Below, one piece after another: positions 12,458 through 23,400 of a stretch of 64,000 nucleotides of DNA; within the stretch, counting starts at the first letter, position 1, and every line of letters starts with the position of its first letter. The stretch is taken from contig NC_081546.1 of NCBI RefSeq assembly GCF_901000735.1, positions 10,258,152-10,322,151 of the forward strand, read 5' to 3'. Below the pieces are notes generated by a model, which was not told the origin of the DNA, did not search any database, and saw nothing but the letters and a program-made list of their open reading frames with translations. The position numbers and the translations under genes are program-made. The stretch comes from Corylus avellana (taxonomy: Eukaryota; Streptophyta; Magnoliopsida; Fagales; Betulaceae).

Positions 12458-12659
12458 TATAATAAAGCTTGGATTAGCTCTTAACATCAGTTTTGTGAAA
12501 TATTGGGGAGATATTTGTATTTTATAAAAAAAAATCATTGTTTGGGCTATAAGATCTTTTTACAAATTTGATGTAATTTCATTAGCATTATTTGATCATT
12601 CATATATTATTATCAAACGAAATAATAAAAATATTCGTTCCATTTCTATTACTATTAAT
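12458..12659. repeat. 200-bp direct repeat, left copy
   Basis: This segment, from TATAATAAAGCTTGGATTAG to TATTACTATTAAT, recurs almost unchanged at 13719-13919. The two copies flank the TIR element at 12660-13718. The copy is far too long for a normal target duplication. See the right-hand copy, which abuts the RHL1 promoter. Confidence 0.85.
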
Positions 12660-13718
12660 GAGAATATCTTCAATGTAGACGTTGCACAAAAGTCACATTT
12701 TGTGCCCACTCAGTGAATGACAAATCAACATGTTGCAAATTAGAATATAGGTTTGGGTACACTGGATTATAATCTCTTCATAAATCAAAACAAACAAAAC
12801 CAAACCTTCACCAAACTAAGCTCGACGGTTTTTTTAAATTGAAGAAGAGAGATATTAAAAGGGAATTCAAATTTGAGGTATTAGCACTAAATTTGAGGTA
12901 TTAGCACTAAATTTAGGATGATCGAATATCTTTTGGGTGATACCATCCCTAAAAGGTTTACCTTCTACCCCTAAATTTTCGTTTTGAATCAAAAAATAAG
13001 TTTTGATACATTAGAAACTAAATATTAACTCATAAAAATTTAACAAATAAAAAAAAACAATTTTTTATTATTATTATTTTTTTAATATATGTCTTACGCT
13101 AGCAGGACTCAACGCCGGTAGATTGGGCGTGGTGCCGATGGCTGGTTTCAGCACAATTTTAGACCAAAATTCTATCTAGTGTAATTTCAGACCAATCGCA
13201 ATTGCAGACCAAACGAAAAGCAATAAAATGCTGGTGGATTGGGCGTGATGCCGGTGGCTGGGCGGGCTGGGCGTGGACTGGGTGTTTGAAGCCGGCGTGG
13301 GATTTTTGAAGTCGGTTGTGGTGTTCCGGCGTGCCGGCGTGGTTTGGGCGTGAAATCAACTTATTAGCGGCGTTCCGGCGTGGGTTGTTGTGTGACGGCG
13401 TGGGTTGGACGTTAAATCAACTTACCGGTGGATTGAGCCTGGTGCCGATTGCTGGGCGGACAGAGCGAGCCTGGTGTGGGCTGGGAGGGGTGCCAGTGGG
13501 CTGGGCATGGTGCTGGCGGTGGGCTGGGCGTGGTGGCGGTTGGGCGTGAAGGACGGTGAATTGGGTTGGGCGTGAATGATTGTTCTTTGTTGGTTTTGAT
13601 TTATGATGAATTGATGAGAGTATAATCAGATGTAGGCATACCTATTTTCTAATTTGCTACATGCTGAGTTGTCATTTATTATGTGGGTTGCACAAAAGGT
13701 GACCACACAGAAGACTAT
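12660..13718. mobile_element. TIR element between the 200-bp direct repeats
   Basis: The ends are inverted over roughly 100 bases: left TTGTGCCCACTCAGTGAATG and CAAATTAGAATATAGGT, right (complemented) TTGTGCAACCCACATAATAAATG and CAAATTAGAAAATAGGT. The core at 13140-13560 is unusually GC-rich and made of repeated words such as GGGCGTGGTGCCG and CGGCGTGGTTTGGGCG. No transposase is encoded. The superfamily is unclear because the exact terminus and a short target duplication could not be fixed. Confidence 0.6.
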
Positions 13719-13919
13719 AATAAAGCTTGGATTAGCTCTTAACATCAATTTTGAGAAATATTGGGGAGATATTTGTATTTTATAAAAAAAAATCATTGTT
13801 TGGGCTATAAGATCCTTTTACAAATTTGATGTAATTTCATTAGCATTATTTGATCATTCATATATTATTATCAAACGAAATAATAAAAATATTCGTTCCA
13901 TTTCTATTACTATTAATAT
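13719..13919. repeat. 200-bp direct repeat, right copy, at the RHL1 promoter
   Basis: Near-identical to 12458-12659, differing by only a few bases. Its right edge lies against the TATAAAG word at 13920 and 162 bases before the RHL1 start codon, so the duplicated DNA is the ancestral RHL1 upstream region. Confidence 0.85.
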
Positions 13920-14081
13920 TATAAAGAATGGTCGTTCGGTATATGAAACGTGCCCAATCAAATTCGTAGCTTTTCCTTTTACAATACCCCAAGTAAGGGA
14001 TTCTCGATTTATTAGGAGAAAAACCTTGCTGGTTCGGTGGGTTCCCGCCTTCCCAAACAGAAGTCGCCAGTGGGTACTGGA
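13920..14081 (+). promoter_or_regulatory. RHL1: Proximal promoter and 5' leader of RHL1
   Basis: A TATAAAG word at 13920-13926 lies 156 bases before the ATG. The intervening sequence has no long open frame except an upstream in-frame ATG at 14037 (peptide MGSRLPKQ...). That ATG joins the RHL1 frame, but the family normally starts with M-(V/A)-R-(A/G)-S-S-S, so I place the start at 14082. The transcription start cannot be fixed from sequence alone. Confidence 0.45.
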
Positions 14082-14408
14082 ATGGCGCGTGGTTCCTCAT
14101 CGTCAAAGAAGGTGGAGCGCGAAAGTAGTCGTGAGCCAAACCCGGAAGTGACTGAGCGCAAGAGGCTGAAGAGACTGGCATTCGCCAACAGCGTACTCTC
14201 GGAGACTCCAGCCAAGGCCCACGCGCCGCTGAGCCCTTCGAAGGCCGTGATCAAACACCACGGTAAGGACATTGCCAAGAAGTCGCAGAGAAAGAACAGG
14301 TTCCTCTTCTCATTCCCGGGCCTTTTCGCGCCGCTCGGCGGCGGTAAGATCGGCGAGCTCAAGGATTTGGGGTCCAAGAACCCCGTTCTCTACCTCGATT
14401 TCCCTCAG
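14082..14408 (+). CDS. RHL1: RHL1 exon 1
   Basis: It encodes residues 1-109, [10 protein letters not shown] to VLYLDFPQ, and ends at CAG before GTTCTATG (phase 0). It contains the lysine/arginine-rich segment and the [11 protein letters not shown] block, the best conserved part of the family. The exon is clearly more GC-rich than the surrounding DNA. Confidence 0.93.
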
Positions 14409-17400
14409 GTTCTATGCTTTTTTCACTTCCTCTGTCTGCTTCCCGATAATTTTTGAAGGAGAAGAGAATCTTTTGGAGTTTTGCTTTTGTTTTTTTTGCT
14501 AGCAAAGATAGGATAGAAAAAGATGTTGAGATTTTAACAAAGCAAACAGTATTCTATGTTTCTATTGCACTGGAAATTGGCGGTGCTATTTTTAACCTAA
14601 TTATCAAAATAAACAAGATTCTAGATCTGGATTTTACCTTCTTTTGTAGGCTCTAGTTCGTTTCTCATTCATTAGCTATATCTGAGGAAGTGTAGGAAAA
14701 CATGAGAAATCTGAGTAATTGGGTTGGATGCCTGTTCTCTCACAGTTATTTAATGACTGCTTAGTTAAACAATTGGGGTTAAATCCAAAAATGGTCCTGG
14801 GTTTTAAAAGTATATGGAGTTTATAAGATTAACCCTTTTGTCCACCTGCCCTCAAGCTCGTTTGCCACATGTACAAAAAAGCCACGTAAGACTTATAAAT
14901 GTTGCCACATGTACATCTTTGTCATCTCATAGGGGCGGAACTACCTTAGTAGTTGGGGGTCTTTGGCAATCCCTTTTTTATTTTTATTTTTTAAATCCTT
15001 ATAAAAATATTGTTTATAGCATGGCTCTGTCAATAATGACTTTTGTCACTCCTTGATGTCTAGATAAGTTAACTTTCTATAGTTGCACATGTCTGTAGCA
15101 AACTAGGAAAATTTTGTATTCGAAAGGTAAATTCTATTTAATGATGATTTTATAGACATGTAACTTTTGTATACAATTATGACTTATTACTTAGTATGAA
15201 ATTAAGTTTAAAACTTGTTTGCTTTTATTTTACATAAATGCTTGCGCACACACATAAAATGACTATATGTGTATATGTATTTATTTATGGAAGAATCTCT
15301 AACTTGTGGAGGTGGTCGTGGGGTGGGGGTTCCCTGCTACTCACCCTCTCCCATGTGGAGAAGGATCCTCTCCATTTTACTTGAAAACTAAATGGACAAC
15401 TTTTAGGGGGCATAGTTGTCCAAAAACTAAATGGACAACTATGCCCCCTAAATACACTAAATGGACCCTCTCGGAGATCCGTTTCCCTCCCATGTTGGGT
15501 GGGTTGTGGGGGACCCCACCCTCGCAACCACCCCCTCCTGCCCTGCAACCTAACCCAACCCAACGTGGGAGAGGGTGGGGTCGCGGGGGACTCCCACCCC
15601 GTGAGTTGCCCTTTACCTCGCAAAGGTGATCGCAAAGGGGGGTGAGGGTCCCCCGTGACCCACCCCAGCATTGAAGAGCGTGCGTTGCTGGGAGCGTCCA
15701 CCCCCTTGACTAACTCCGTGGGGTGGGGTTGCCTGCAAGCCACCTCCGCAAGGGTGGGGGTGGGTCACTAGAGAACCCCGCCACCACACGCGGAGGGGAT
15801 TTGCCCCATTGCCACTCTTACTTTTTTTTTTTAAAAATTTCTTTTGTTTTAGGGGTATGCTGGTATGGGAAAGATGTACATGTGTCAACGTTTTATAGGT
15901 CTTATGTGATGCTGGTATGGGAAAGATGTACATGTGTCAACGTTTTATAGGTCTTATGTGATTTGTTTTGTATAGGTGGCAAATGGGGGCAATGACAGGT
16001 AGATAGAAGGACTAATCTTATAAACCCAAAGCTCAAGGACTAATTTTCTCACTTTCTAGAACCCAAGGAATGTTTTGATAAACATGAAAACTACATGGAC
16101 CATTTTTGGCTTTAACCCTAAGAATTAAGAAACGAAAATGGACTTTTAGCTTAGTTAAAGAGTCTAGTACAACTTAAGCGGCGAACATTTAGTAAGTTAG
16201 ACAAAATGATGGAGAGGATAGAGGATCAGGATCTATGTTCCAAATGTTATTGATATGCCTGCATTTTCAAAGCAACTAAGCCGAGGATGTTTGGTTGATC
16301 AGAAAATTTAGGAAAAGAAACAAATCAATCTGAAAGTTTTCATTGGCGAAGTTTTATTATTTGAGCCGCCTGAAAAATCTTAGAAGTCAAATAGGTTACT
16401 GTGAAATGACATTTGCCTTTCAGCCATTATGACTATTCATCACTTGGAAACTTATACAAGGAAAACCATGCATTCTAAATTGCATATTTATTTATTCATA
16501 ATCTTTGCAGCTAAAGAAGGTTTGATTTATTCTAAATTGAAAAGAGGCATTTTCAAGGTCAAGGCCCTCTTTTACTCCTTAGCTTGCACCGAAGGAAGGA
16601 ATTTCCCTTGGAAGAGCGTGTGGCTGATGCAGGCTCCTCCGAGGGTGATTTTCTTTGCTTGGTCGGCGGCTATGCGCAAAATTCTGACCTTAGACAACCT
16701 CAGGAAGAGACATGTTATTGTGATGAATAGATGTTGCATGTGTAAGAGAAGTGAGGATACGGTGGACCATCTTCTTCTTCATTGCGAGGTAGCTTATGCT
16801 TTGTGGAATGCTATTTTTGTTCATTTCGGGATGTCTTGGGTGATGCCTAGACAGGTTTCCGAGTTGTTTGCCAGTTGGTGGTCTGCTGGGAGGAGGGGGA
16901 GTGCAGCAGTTTGGAAGATGGTGCCTACTTGGCTTTTTTGGTGTTTATGGAGGGAGAGAAATAATAGGTGCTTTGAGAACTTGGAGAGGTCCATGGAGGA
17001 CATTTTATCCTCATGTTTTCATACTTTGTATCTTTGGACTATAGCTTTTGAGTCCCCGTTGTCGATTAGCTTTGATGATTTCCTTGTTCGCTTTTCCCTT
17101 TCTAGTTAGGTGATCCCTGTTGTATACTCCCTATGTACTTTGGGGCGCCTTACGCTTTTTATTCCTTGTCTCTATGTAATGCTTCTTGGGCTCTCTACAA
17201 TCAAATAGATATTCTCCTTTGAAGCTCTCTACTTTAACGCTTTGTTCTCTCTCCTCAAATTTTCTGTCCTTCTCAGCCCTAGCGGTGGCGTGATAGGCGT
17301 TGCGCACTAGGGTCCGGTGAGTTTGTCATGGAACGTCGCTTCTCCTTTGAAGCAAAATCCTTTTGCTTTTCGGCAAAGGATGGGTGTTCTGCCCTTCGTC

Positions 17401-20400
17401 TGGAGGACAGGAGAAATGGATTCGTAAGGTATATTTTTGCGAGCAACCAATGTTCTTCTTGGTTGGTGGACATGGTGGAAGCTGCGAGTCAGTCTCAGGT
17501 GAAGGAAGATATCACCAAGTCTTACCGTAAGGGAGATAAGGTTACGATAGTTCACGGGGGAGGTAATAAGGTAGGAAGGTTCCTAGAGGTGTCGGTATTG
17601 GCTGAGGGTGGTCGTAAGGGAGTCATTTGGCTCCCGGAGGGCCGTTATGGGCGGGGTTGGCGGCGATTTGCGGGAGAGCTACGGCAATTGATGGCGGTAC
17701 TGGTTAAGAAGACTGGATCGTTGGATTATGTGGTCCCAACTATGGCCGAGAATCTTATGGGTGCTTCTTCTTCGGGTGTTAATTTTGGGTGGTCGTTCGT
17801 GGAAGTCCTTCGCTCGACTTCTTGTGTTGAGACGAAAGCTGTTGGTTTGAAGGTTTTTTCCTCAAGCTTTCTCGACTTGTTTCCGGTGTCAACTTACTTC
17901 AAGACGATGTCAACTTGCTTCTTACTTTTGGAAGCGGTGGAGGCTCTCAATGCTCCTCCGGTACATTATCGGAGGTTGTTGAGGAGAGGGAGGAGTCCAG
18001 TTGGGATGGGTTGTTACAACCCCAATATTGGCTAGTAGGTTTAGGTCCTTCTGGGGAGATTGAGGTCCTTCTTCCTCTGGATGTTTGTCATCCGTCTAAG
18101 GAGATTGATGAGTGGGATTTTACTGACCCCCTCGATTGGGATTATGACGAAGAGGAGGATCCGGCCTTGGCGATGTTGGATGCCATTGAAGAGGATTTTC
18201 ATAAGGTAGTAAAAGTTGCTCGGGCGAAGTATAAAGGCACTAGGGAGTTGCTCAACTTGAAGAGTTCAGTCAATTATGGCGATGATTTTACTTCCAATCG
18301 GCGAGGGAAAGGCAAGGTGCAAGGGCAGTATCGCTAAGCCTCTTTTTGGGTCTCGGGTGGGAGGGTTTTAGTCTTAGGGTTTATTGGTGTTGTGAGGGCT
18401 TTTGTCTTTTGTGTTTGGATGGGAGGGCTTGCAAGGGTGGTATCGCTGAGCCTCTTTTTGGGTCTTGGGTGGGAGGGTTCTTGTCTTAGGGTTTATTGGT
18501 GTTGTGAGGGCTTTTGTCTTTTGTGTTTGGATGGGAGGGCTTCTGTCTTAGGGTTTTTGTTGGGCTTTCTTTCCTTTGCTTTTGTTCCCTTTTCCTTTCT
18601 TTTTCTTCTCATTTTTTTAGGCGTTCTCTTGTATACTTCCTGTGTACTAGGGTTGCGCTCTTCTGCGCTTTTGATATGTAAAAATATTACCTATCAGAAA
18701 AAAAAAAAAAAACTTTATAAAAAAAAAGGGTTCTCATTGGTAGATTTGGGCCATATGGTGTCAATCATACATGCTATACTTAATTGATTCTTTTTTTTTT
18801 TTTTTTTTTTAATGTTCATTTCAGGGTCGAATGAAGTTGTTTGGGACTATTGTATATCCAAAGAACAGATATTTGACGCTGCAGTTCCCTAGAGGTGGGA
18901 AGAATGTGATGTGCGAGGATTACTTCGATAATATGGTTGGTCCTTCTCTTAGTTTCGTTCAATTCTCGAGTTACGCAAGTTTTGTTTGCATTGATGGTTG
19001 TGTTAGTTTTCAATTCTATGGGGTTGATCAATGCATGCCTTTTATACTTAGATTGTGCTTGTGTCGGCGTAAAAAGTATTCTGACGTAAAACATTTTCCG
19101 GGAAAGTTGATTTTCTGGTGTGGTTGTTACTCTGAAAATGATTCTTTTTCTCGATGTCCTCATTCCAAAGACACTTTTTCAAACACCTTATATACATTGA
19201 GATGTGAACCCAAATGGCAAGCAGATCTCCCACCTCCTCATATTTGTTCATTTTGTATCCTTCACTCCTGGCACAATATTAAGAGACAAAAGCTATGAAG
19301 TTATATGCATAAGAATGGCAGCAAGGTAAAAGAAGTTTTAAATTTCAAATCAAAATGGCTTAGATAATTGAAATATTAGATCATTGCAACTGAGTTGCAG
19401 CCTCCTTCACTGGGATCCCATTGTAATGGCCCAATAAAGCTCCACTCTACCAACCCAAGTTAGATACTTTTGCTTCTATTAGTTTGTCTGTTATATGAGT
19501 ATTTCTAACTTAAAACAAATGTATGGTTGTAATACTTCCTAGACAGACTTTTTTCTCTTTCCTTTCTGCACAATTGTCTTCAACCTCCCAATAGCTACAC
19601 ATCCACCACAAATTTTTATAAATGCTAAATGTACGTCAAAAATTTGAAAAGAACAGTGAGAGAGCGAAAAAGAGAGAGCCCACCATCAGTTAAGAGAAGC
19701 ATACAGTCAGGAAGTGCGCGTTTGAAAGCTTTGATCTTTCTCCTTTCATCTTCCAATCTTTGCACACCATCATCAAGTTGACACTATGGAATGGGATCAA
19801 TTATAGAGATGGGTTTTTGAAGTGAAATTTGCTAATATTTGGGGTTAGTGGACCATCAAGGTGGTAACAGGTTCAAATGGGAGAGGTTCGTGGAAAATTT
19901 TAGGAGTTGGTAACAATATTTGTAAGGGTGTGCTAAGTTTGGTGTGGACGGTGGTAGGAGGGCTCGTTTTTTGGCATGATGTCTGGTGTGAAAATTTGGC
20001 TTTTAAAGATGTTCTTTCTGATTTGTATTTGATTTCCCTCCTAGAATATTGTGATTGTCAATCTGATACTGAACCATTTAGTGCTCTGCTCAAGGGGACC
20101 ACTTCTTGCATGACTTGTGTTTGAAGGCATTTTGCATTCTTCCCTACTTTCTTCCTCTCATGATGTTCCTGGTTTACAACAAGTTTTGTGTGCCTCTTTG
20201 ATACTTTCCGAAAGAGTGTTTGATTCTCCCCTGTGAACTGAGTCTTTTGGCAATGGATTACATTTTTATTAGTAACAATAACATCTGATACTGCAGATTG
20301 TATTTTCTGAAGCATGGTGGATTGGGAGAAAAGATGAGAACCCCGAAGAAGCTCGACTCAATTTTCCTAAGGATGTGGATGAGGTTAGGTTCCCTTAATA

Positions 20401-23400
20401 TAAGTTTTGTTGGATCGCATCTTTTATTTGTTTGAATTTTGGGTAATTGGAAAATCATGTCCCTTGGTGACCCATATATCAAATGTCTTTTTTTCAGGGA
20501 CACGTCGTTGAATATGACTTTAAGGGTGGTGCAGGTGCTGCATCTGTAAATAAGCCCGGTTTGCATAAAACTGGAATGATATATGTAGATGAGCATTCTC
20601 CTAAAGCTGAGCTTGAAGTTGATCTATCAGATGGTGAAAACAATTTGAAAGATCCGATAAAAGTAACACCAGTTCGACATTCAGAGAGAACTGCTGGGAA
20701 ATCATTTAAGTACTAGCCTTACTGTCTTATTTTGCTTGATATACATTATTTTCGTGACATAAAAATGTGAGTAGCTGCGGTATGCTCCTATTGCCCGGAG
20801 TTATAGAATGCTGTTTATGCTGTCCCTTCGCTCTAGTGATAAAGGGATAGGAAGGGGTTGGGGTATGTCTTACGTTCTTGTGTTACCAATCAGAAAACTT
20901 GAGCGTCACAGATCTCACTCCCAAAAATTTATGTATGAATGTAGATGGATCGATGAACATCATCAACTTTAATTCTTTTGTGAGGCTAGTTTAATGTACT
21001 TGGTCATTAGTAATTCTTATTTCGAAACAGCCCCCTTCCAACCCCTCAAAAAAGTGAGAGGAAAAAAACGAAAGGAAAAAGAGAAAATTGTTAAAAAGGC
21101 ACAGGTAGTGCATGTAGACACTGCTAGTGGATAGTTAAAAAGGCACTGCTGTTAATGAGCCACTGCTCACATGTAGACACAGGTAGTGCATTCATTTTTG
21201 CAGATTGAATCTTGCAAGATTGTCATGTATCCTCTGGATGTAAGATCTATATATCATAAGACAATTGTTTTGAGTGTGTTGTGGTTCCTTTCATGACAGT
21301 TGGCTACATGAATAAGCTTTTTCCCTTTTATTTTCTTTTTTCTTTTTCTTTTTTGAACTTAGGATGAAATGAGAAAGGTTGTTGATCATCTATGAGACAT
21401 CAAAATTAGAATTTGTGATCCTCTGATGCTTCTGCTCATGTTTCAGCCAACTGTTTGGAATTTTTCATTAGTTAAGCTTTGATGTTCTATCCTGTTTAAG
21501 TTATAATCCTTTCCTTTAGAAAGTCCACAAATCCATTTATCTCTACTTTTTTTACTGGTCAGTTTTGCAGAAGCTTCTTCTGGAGAAGATTCTGTTGGAA
21601 GTGATGCTGATGTATCAGAAGGAGAAGAAAAGAAAGTTGTGGAAGTTGATTCTTCAACCACAAAATATACTAGTGGAAATATCCTGATTATGTTGTCTTG
21701 ATTAATAACTGTTTCCGAAGTTACTTTTTCTTTGCACATCTCTGCATTCGAGTCATACTGGAACGTTAGAACTTTATTTTTATTTTTTGGATAAGTCTTC
21801 TTATATTTCATTATGCCAAAGTTCCTTTTCATCAGCAGTATGTTTATTACCTTAAATTGAAAATACAGACTGAAAGTCTTGGCTATGTAGCCCTTGACAT
21901 TGACAATAAGGATGCTGTAGAAAGGACTCTGTTTCCTGAAAAGAATGAAGAGTCTGCTACATCAGTGTCTAGGTCGAGGAGACTGTCTCACACTGCCACA
22001 ACAGTAGCCACAGATAAAGAAAGATCTTCCAGTAATAATGGCTCACTTGTTCAGACTACTATATCCACATTGTTTAAGAAAGCGGAGGAGAAGGTAAGGT
22101 CTTATAACTTGTTTGGTAGACTGAGAGTACGAAGTGGTTAACATTGTTTCATTTTTCTTCCTCTAAAACAGTTTTTATTGTGAAAGGAACTGAGGGATTC
22201 CTTATTTGTTTCGAGAAAGTTCTTCTCAGGTCTCTCTCTCTCTCTCTGTGGCACGTGTAGGGGCATTATGACGTTTTCCTCCTTGTGTTATTCTCAGACA
22301 CTGGCATTCTTTTTAGTTCTTGTTTGTTTGGAGTTCTGTATGGGATTCTTGATTTGGTTTTATGTTGAGGCCAAAGCCTTCGAGCTTTTGGTAGAAAAGG
22401 GGCTCTCAGTTTTGTGTTTCATGGAAAGGAGTCGAGGGGTGCCTCGTCCCGGGTAGTGTATACTGGTAAGGTCATCGTGGCATGGCTGTCGGCTATTGTG
22501 GAGGCGTAGGTCCTAGTAGTAGATTTGAAAGATTTTGTTAAATACTTGAGGGTGGGGAGCAAGGTGTTTATAGCACGGGTACGACTAGCATTTGGCATTA
22601 ATGGAGTATGGGGGTGGTGGACAGATAGGTCTCGTTGCAACCCCGGAGGATCGCAAAGGGAGGGGTTGGAGAAGTTGTGCCGCCAAGTTGCAAAAGGTGG
22701 TTGTTTTTCTCAAGTTGTTGTTCGATGAGGGAAGTAGAACATTGCCTTCATGACAATCTCTCGGTGGCTTGTTGTTGAACGAATTGGGTGGCTCTTCGAT
22801 GCTAGCGGGCAAGGCTCAGGTGGAAGTTTCGAACAATAGGTCTTATGTGGAGGTTTTGGGTAGAGTGGGGTAGATGCACGAAAGGGCCATGACAATAGGG
22901 GCAAAGTGGGTGATGGCCAAAAAGTTCCATCCTGTTTGAAGGAGCGTCCATTGGTGCCTGTGATGATGGTGAGTGCCGGTAGGGGTTGATTGGAAGAGGA
23001 CGTTTAGTGAGGTGTTGGTTGGACCAGGCTGCTTAGGCCTGATGCATTAGTACCATAGGTCCTAATGGACAGTAGTCAAGGTGTCATTAGAGACATGACG
23101 ATTCCAGGGTTTGTGTTGTAGCAAAGGGCATGGCTGTTCATGTAGGGCTGGCAATTTTGACACGACCCGCGAACCCGACACGAACACGACACGAAGTTAA
23201 CAGGTATTGGGTTTGGGCTTATTGGGTTTGGGTCTTAAGACACGATTAAATTCGTGTCTGTCGGGTCGACCCGTCGGGTTCGCGGGTCGACCCGCCAGAC
23301 ACGTTTAATAAACGGGTCAGTCGGGTCAATCGGATCTGGCGGGTCATTCGGGTCAACCGGGTCTAGCGGGTCAATCGGGTCTGGCGGGTCTCGGGTGACC

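Larger units (their letters stand above)
14775..16118. mobile_element. TIR element in RHL1 intron 1
   Basis: The ends are inverted: left GGGGTTAAATCCAAAAATGGTCC, right (complemented) AGGGTTAAAGCCAAAAATGGTCC, giving a TIR of about 25 bases. The element is 1.34 kb and has no transposase. It contains a GC-rich core (15300-15800), a perfect 21-bp hairpin and a 52-bp tandem duplication. A target duplication could not be fixed, so the superfamily is open; the G-rich ends would suit a Mutator-like MITE. Confidence 0.6.
17215..18710 (+). mobile_element. ORF1-only LINE with poly(A) tail
   Basis: A leader is followed by ORF1 (17328-18337, one frameshift near 17910), then directly by the 3' tail found on other LINEs here (TTGTATACTTCCTGTGTACT then AGGGTTGCGCTCTTCTGCGC) and a run of A at about 18700. 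ORF1 reads [40 protein letters not shown] and an acidic C-terminal part [17 protein letters not shown]. No endonuclease or reverse transcriptase lies between ORF1 and the tail, so the copy is non-autonomous. Inserted in RHL1 intron 1. Confidence 0.7.

Noticed and set aside
13316..13549. Gly/Trp-rich small protein
   Set aside because: It lies in the GC-rich repeat core of a TIR element and has no supporting signal.
14037..14081. Upstream ATG as the RHL1 start
   Set aside because: It adds 15 residues not seen in the family; the ATG at 14082 gives the usual start.
15285..15933. Overlapping proline-rich frames on both strands
   Set aside because: They arise from GC-rich low-complexity DNA inside the TIR element of intron 1.
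21636..21674. GT donors at 21636, 21645 and 21673 for RHL1 intron 5
   Set aside because: The first two are weak and 21673 breaks the frame; the AT-AC solution fits phase and U12 signals better. They remain possible until cDNA is seen.
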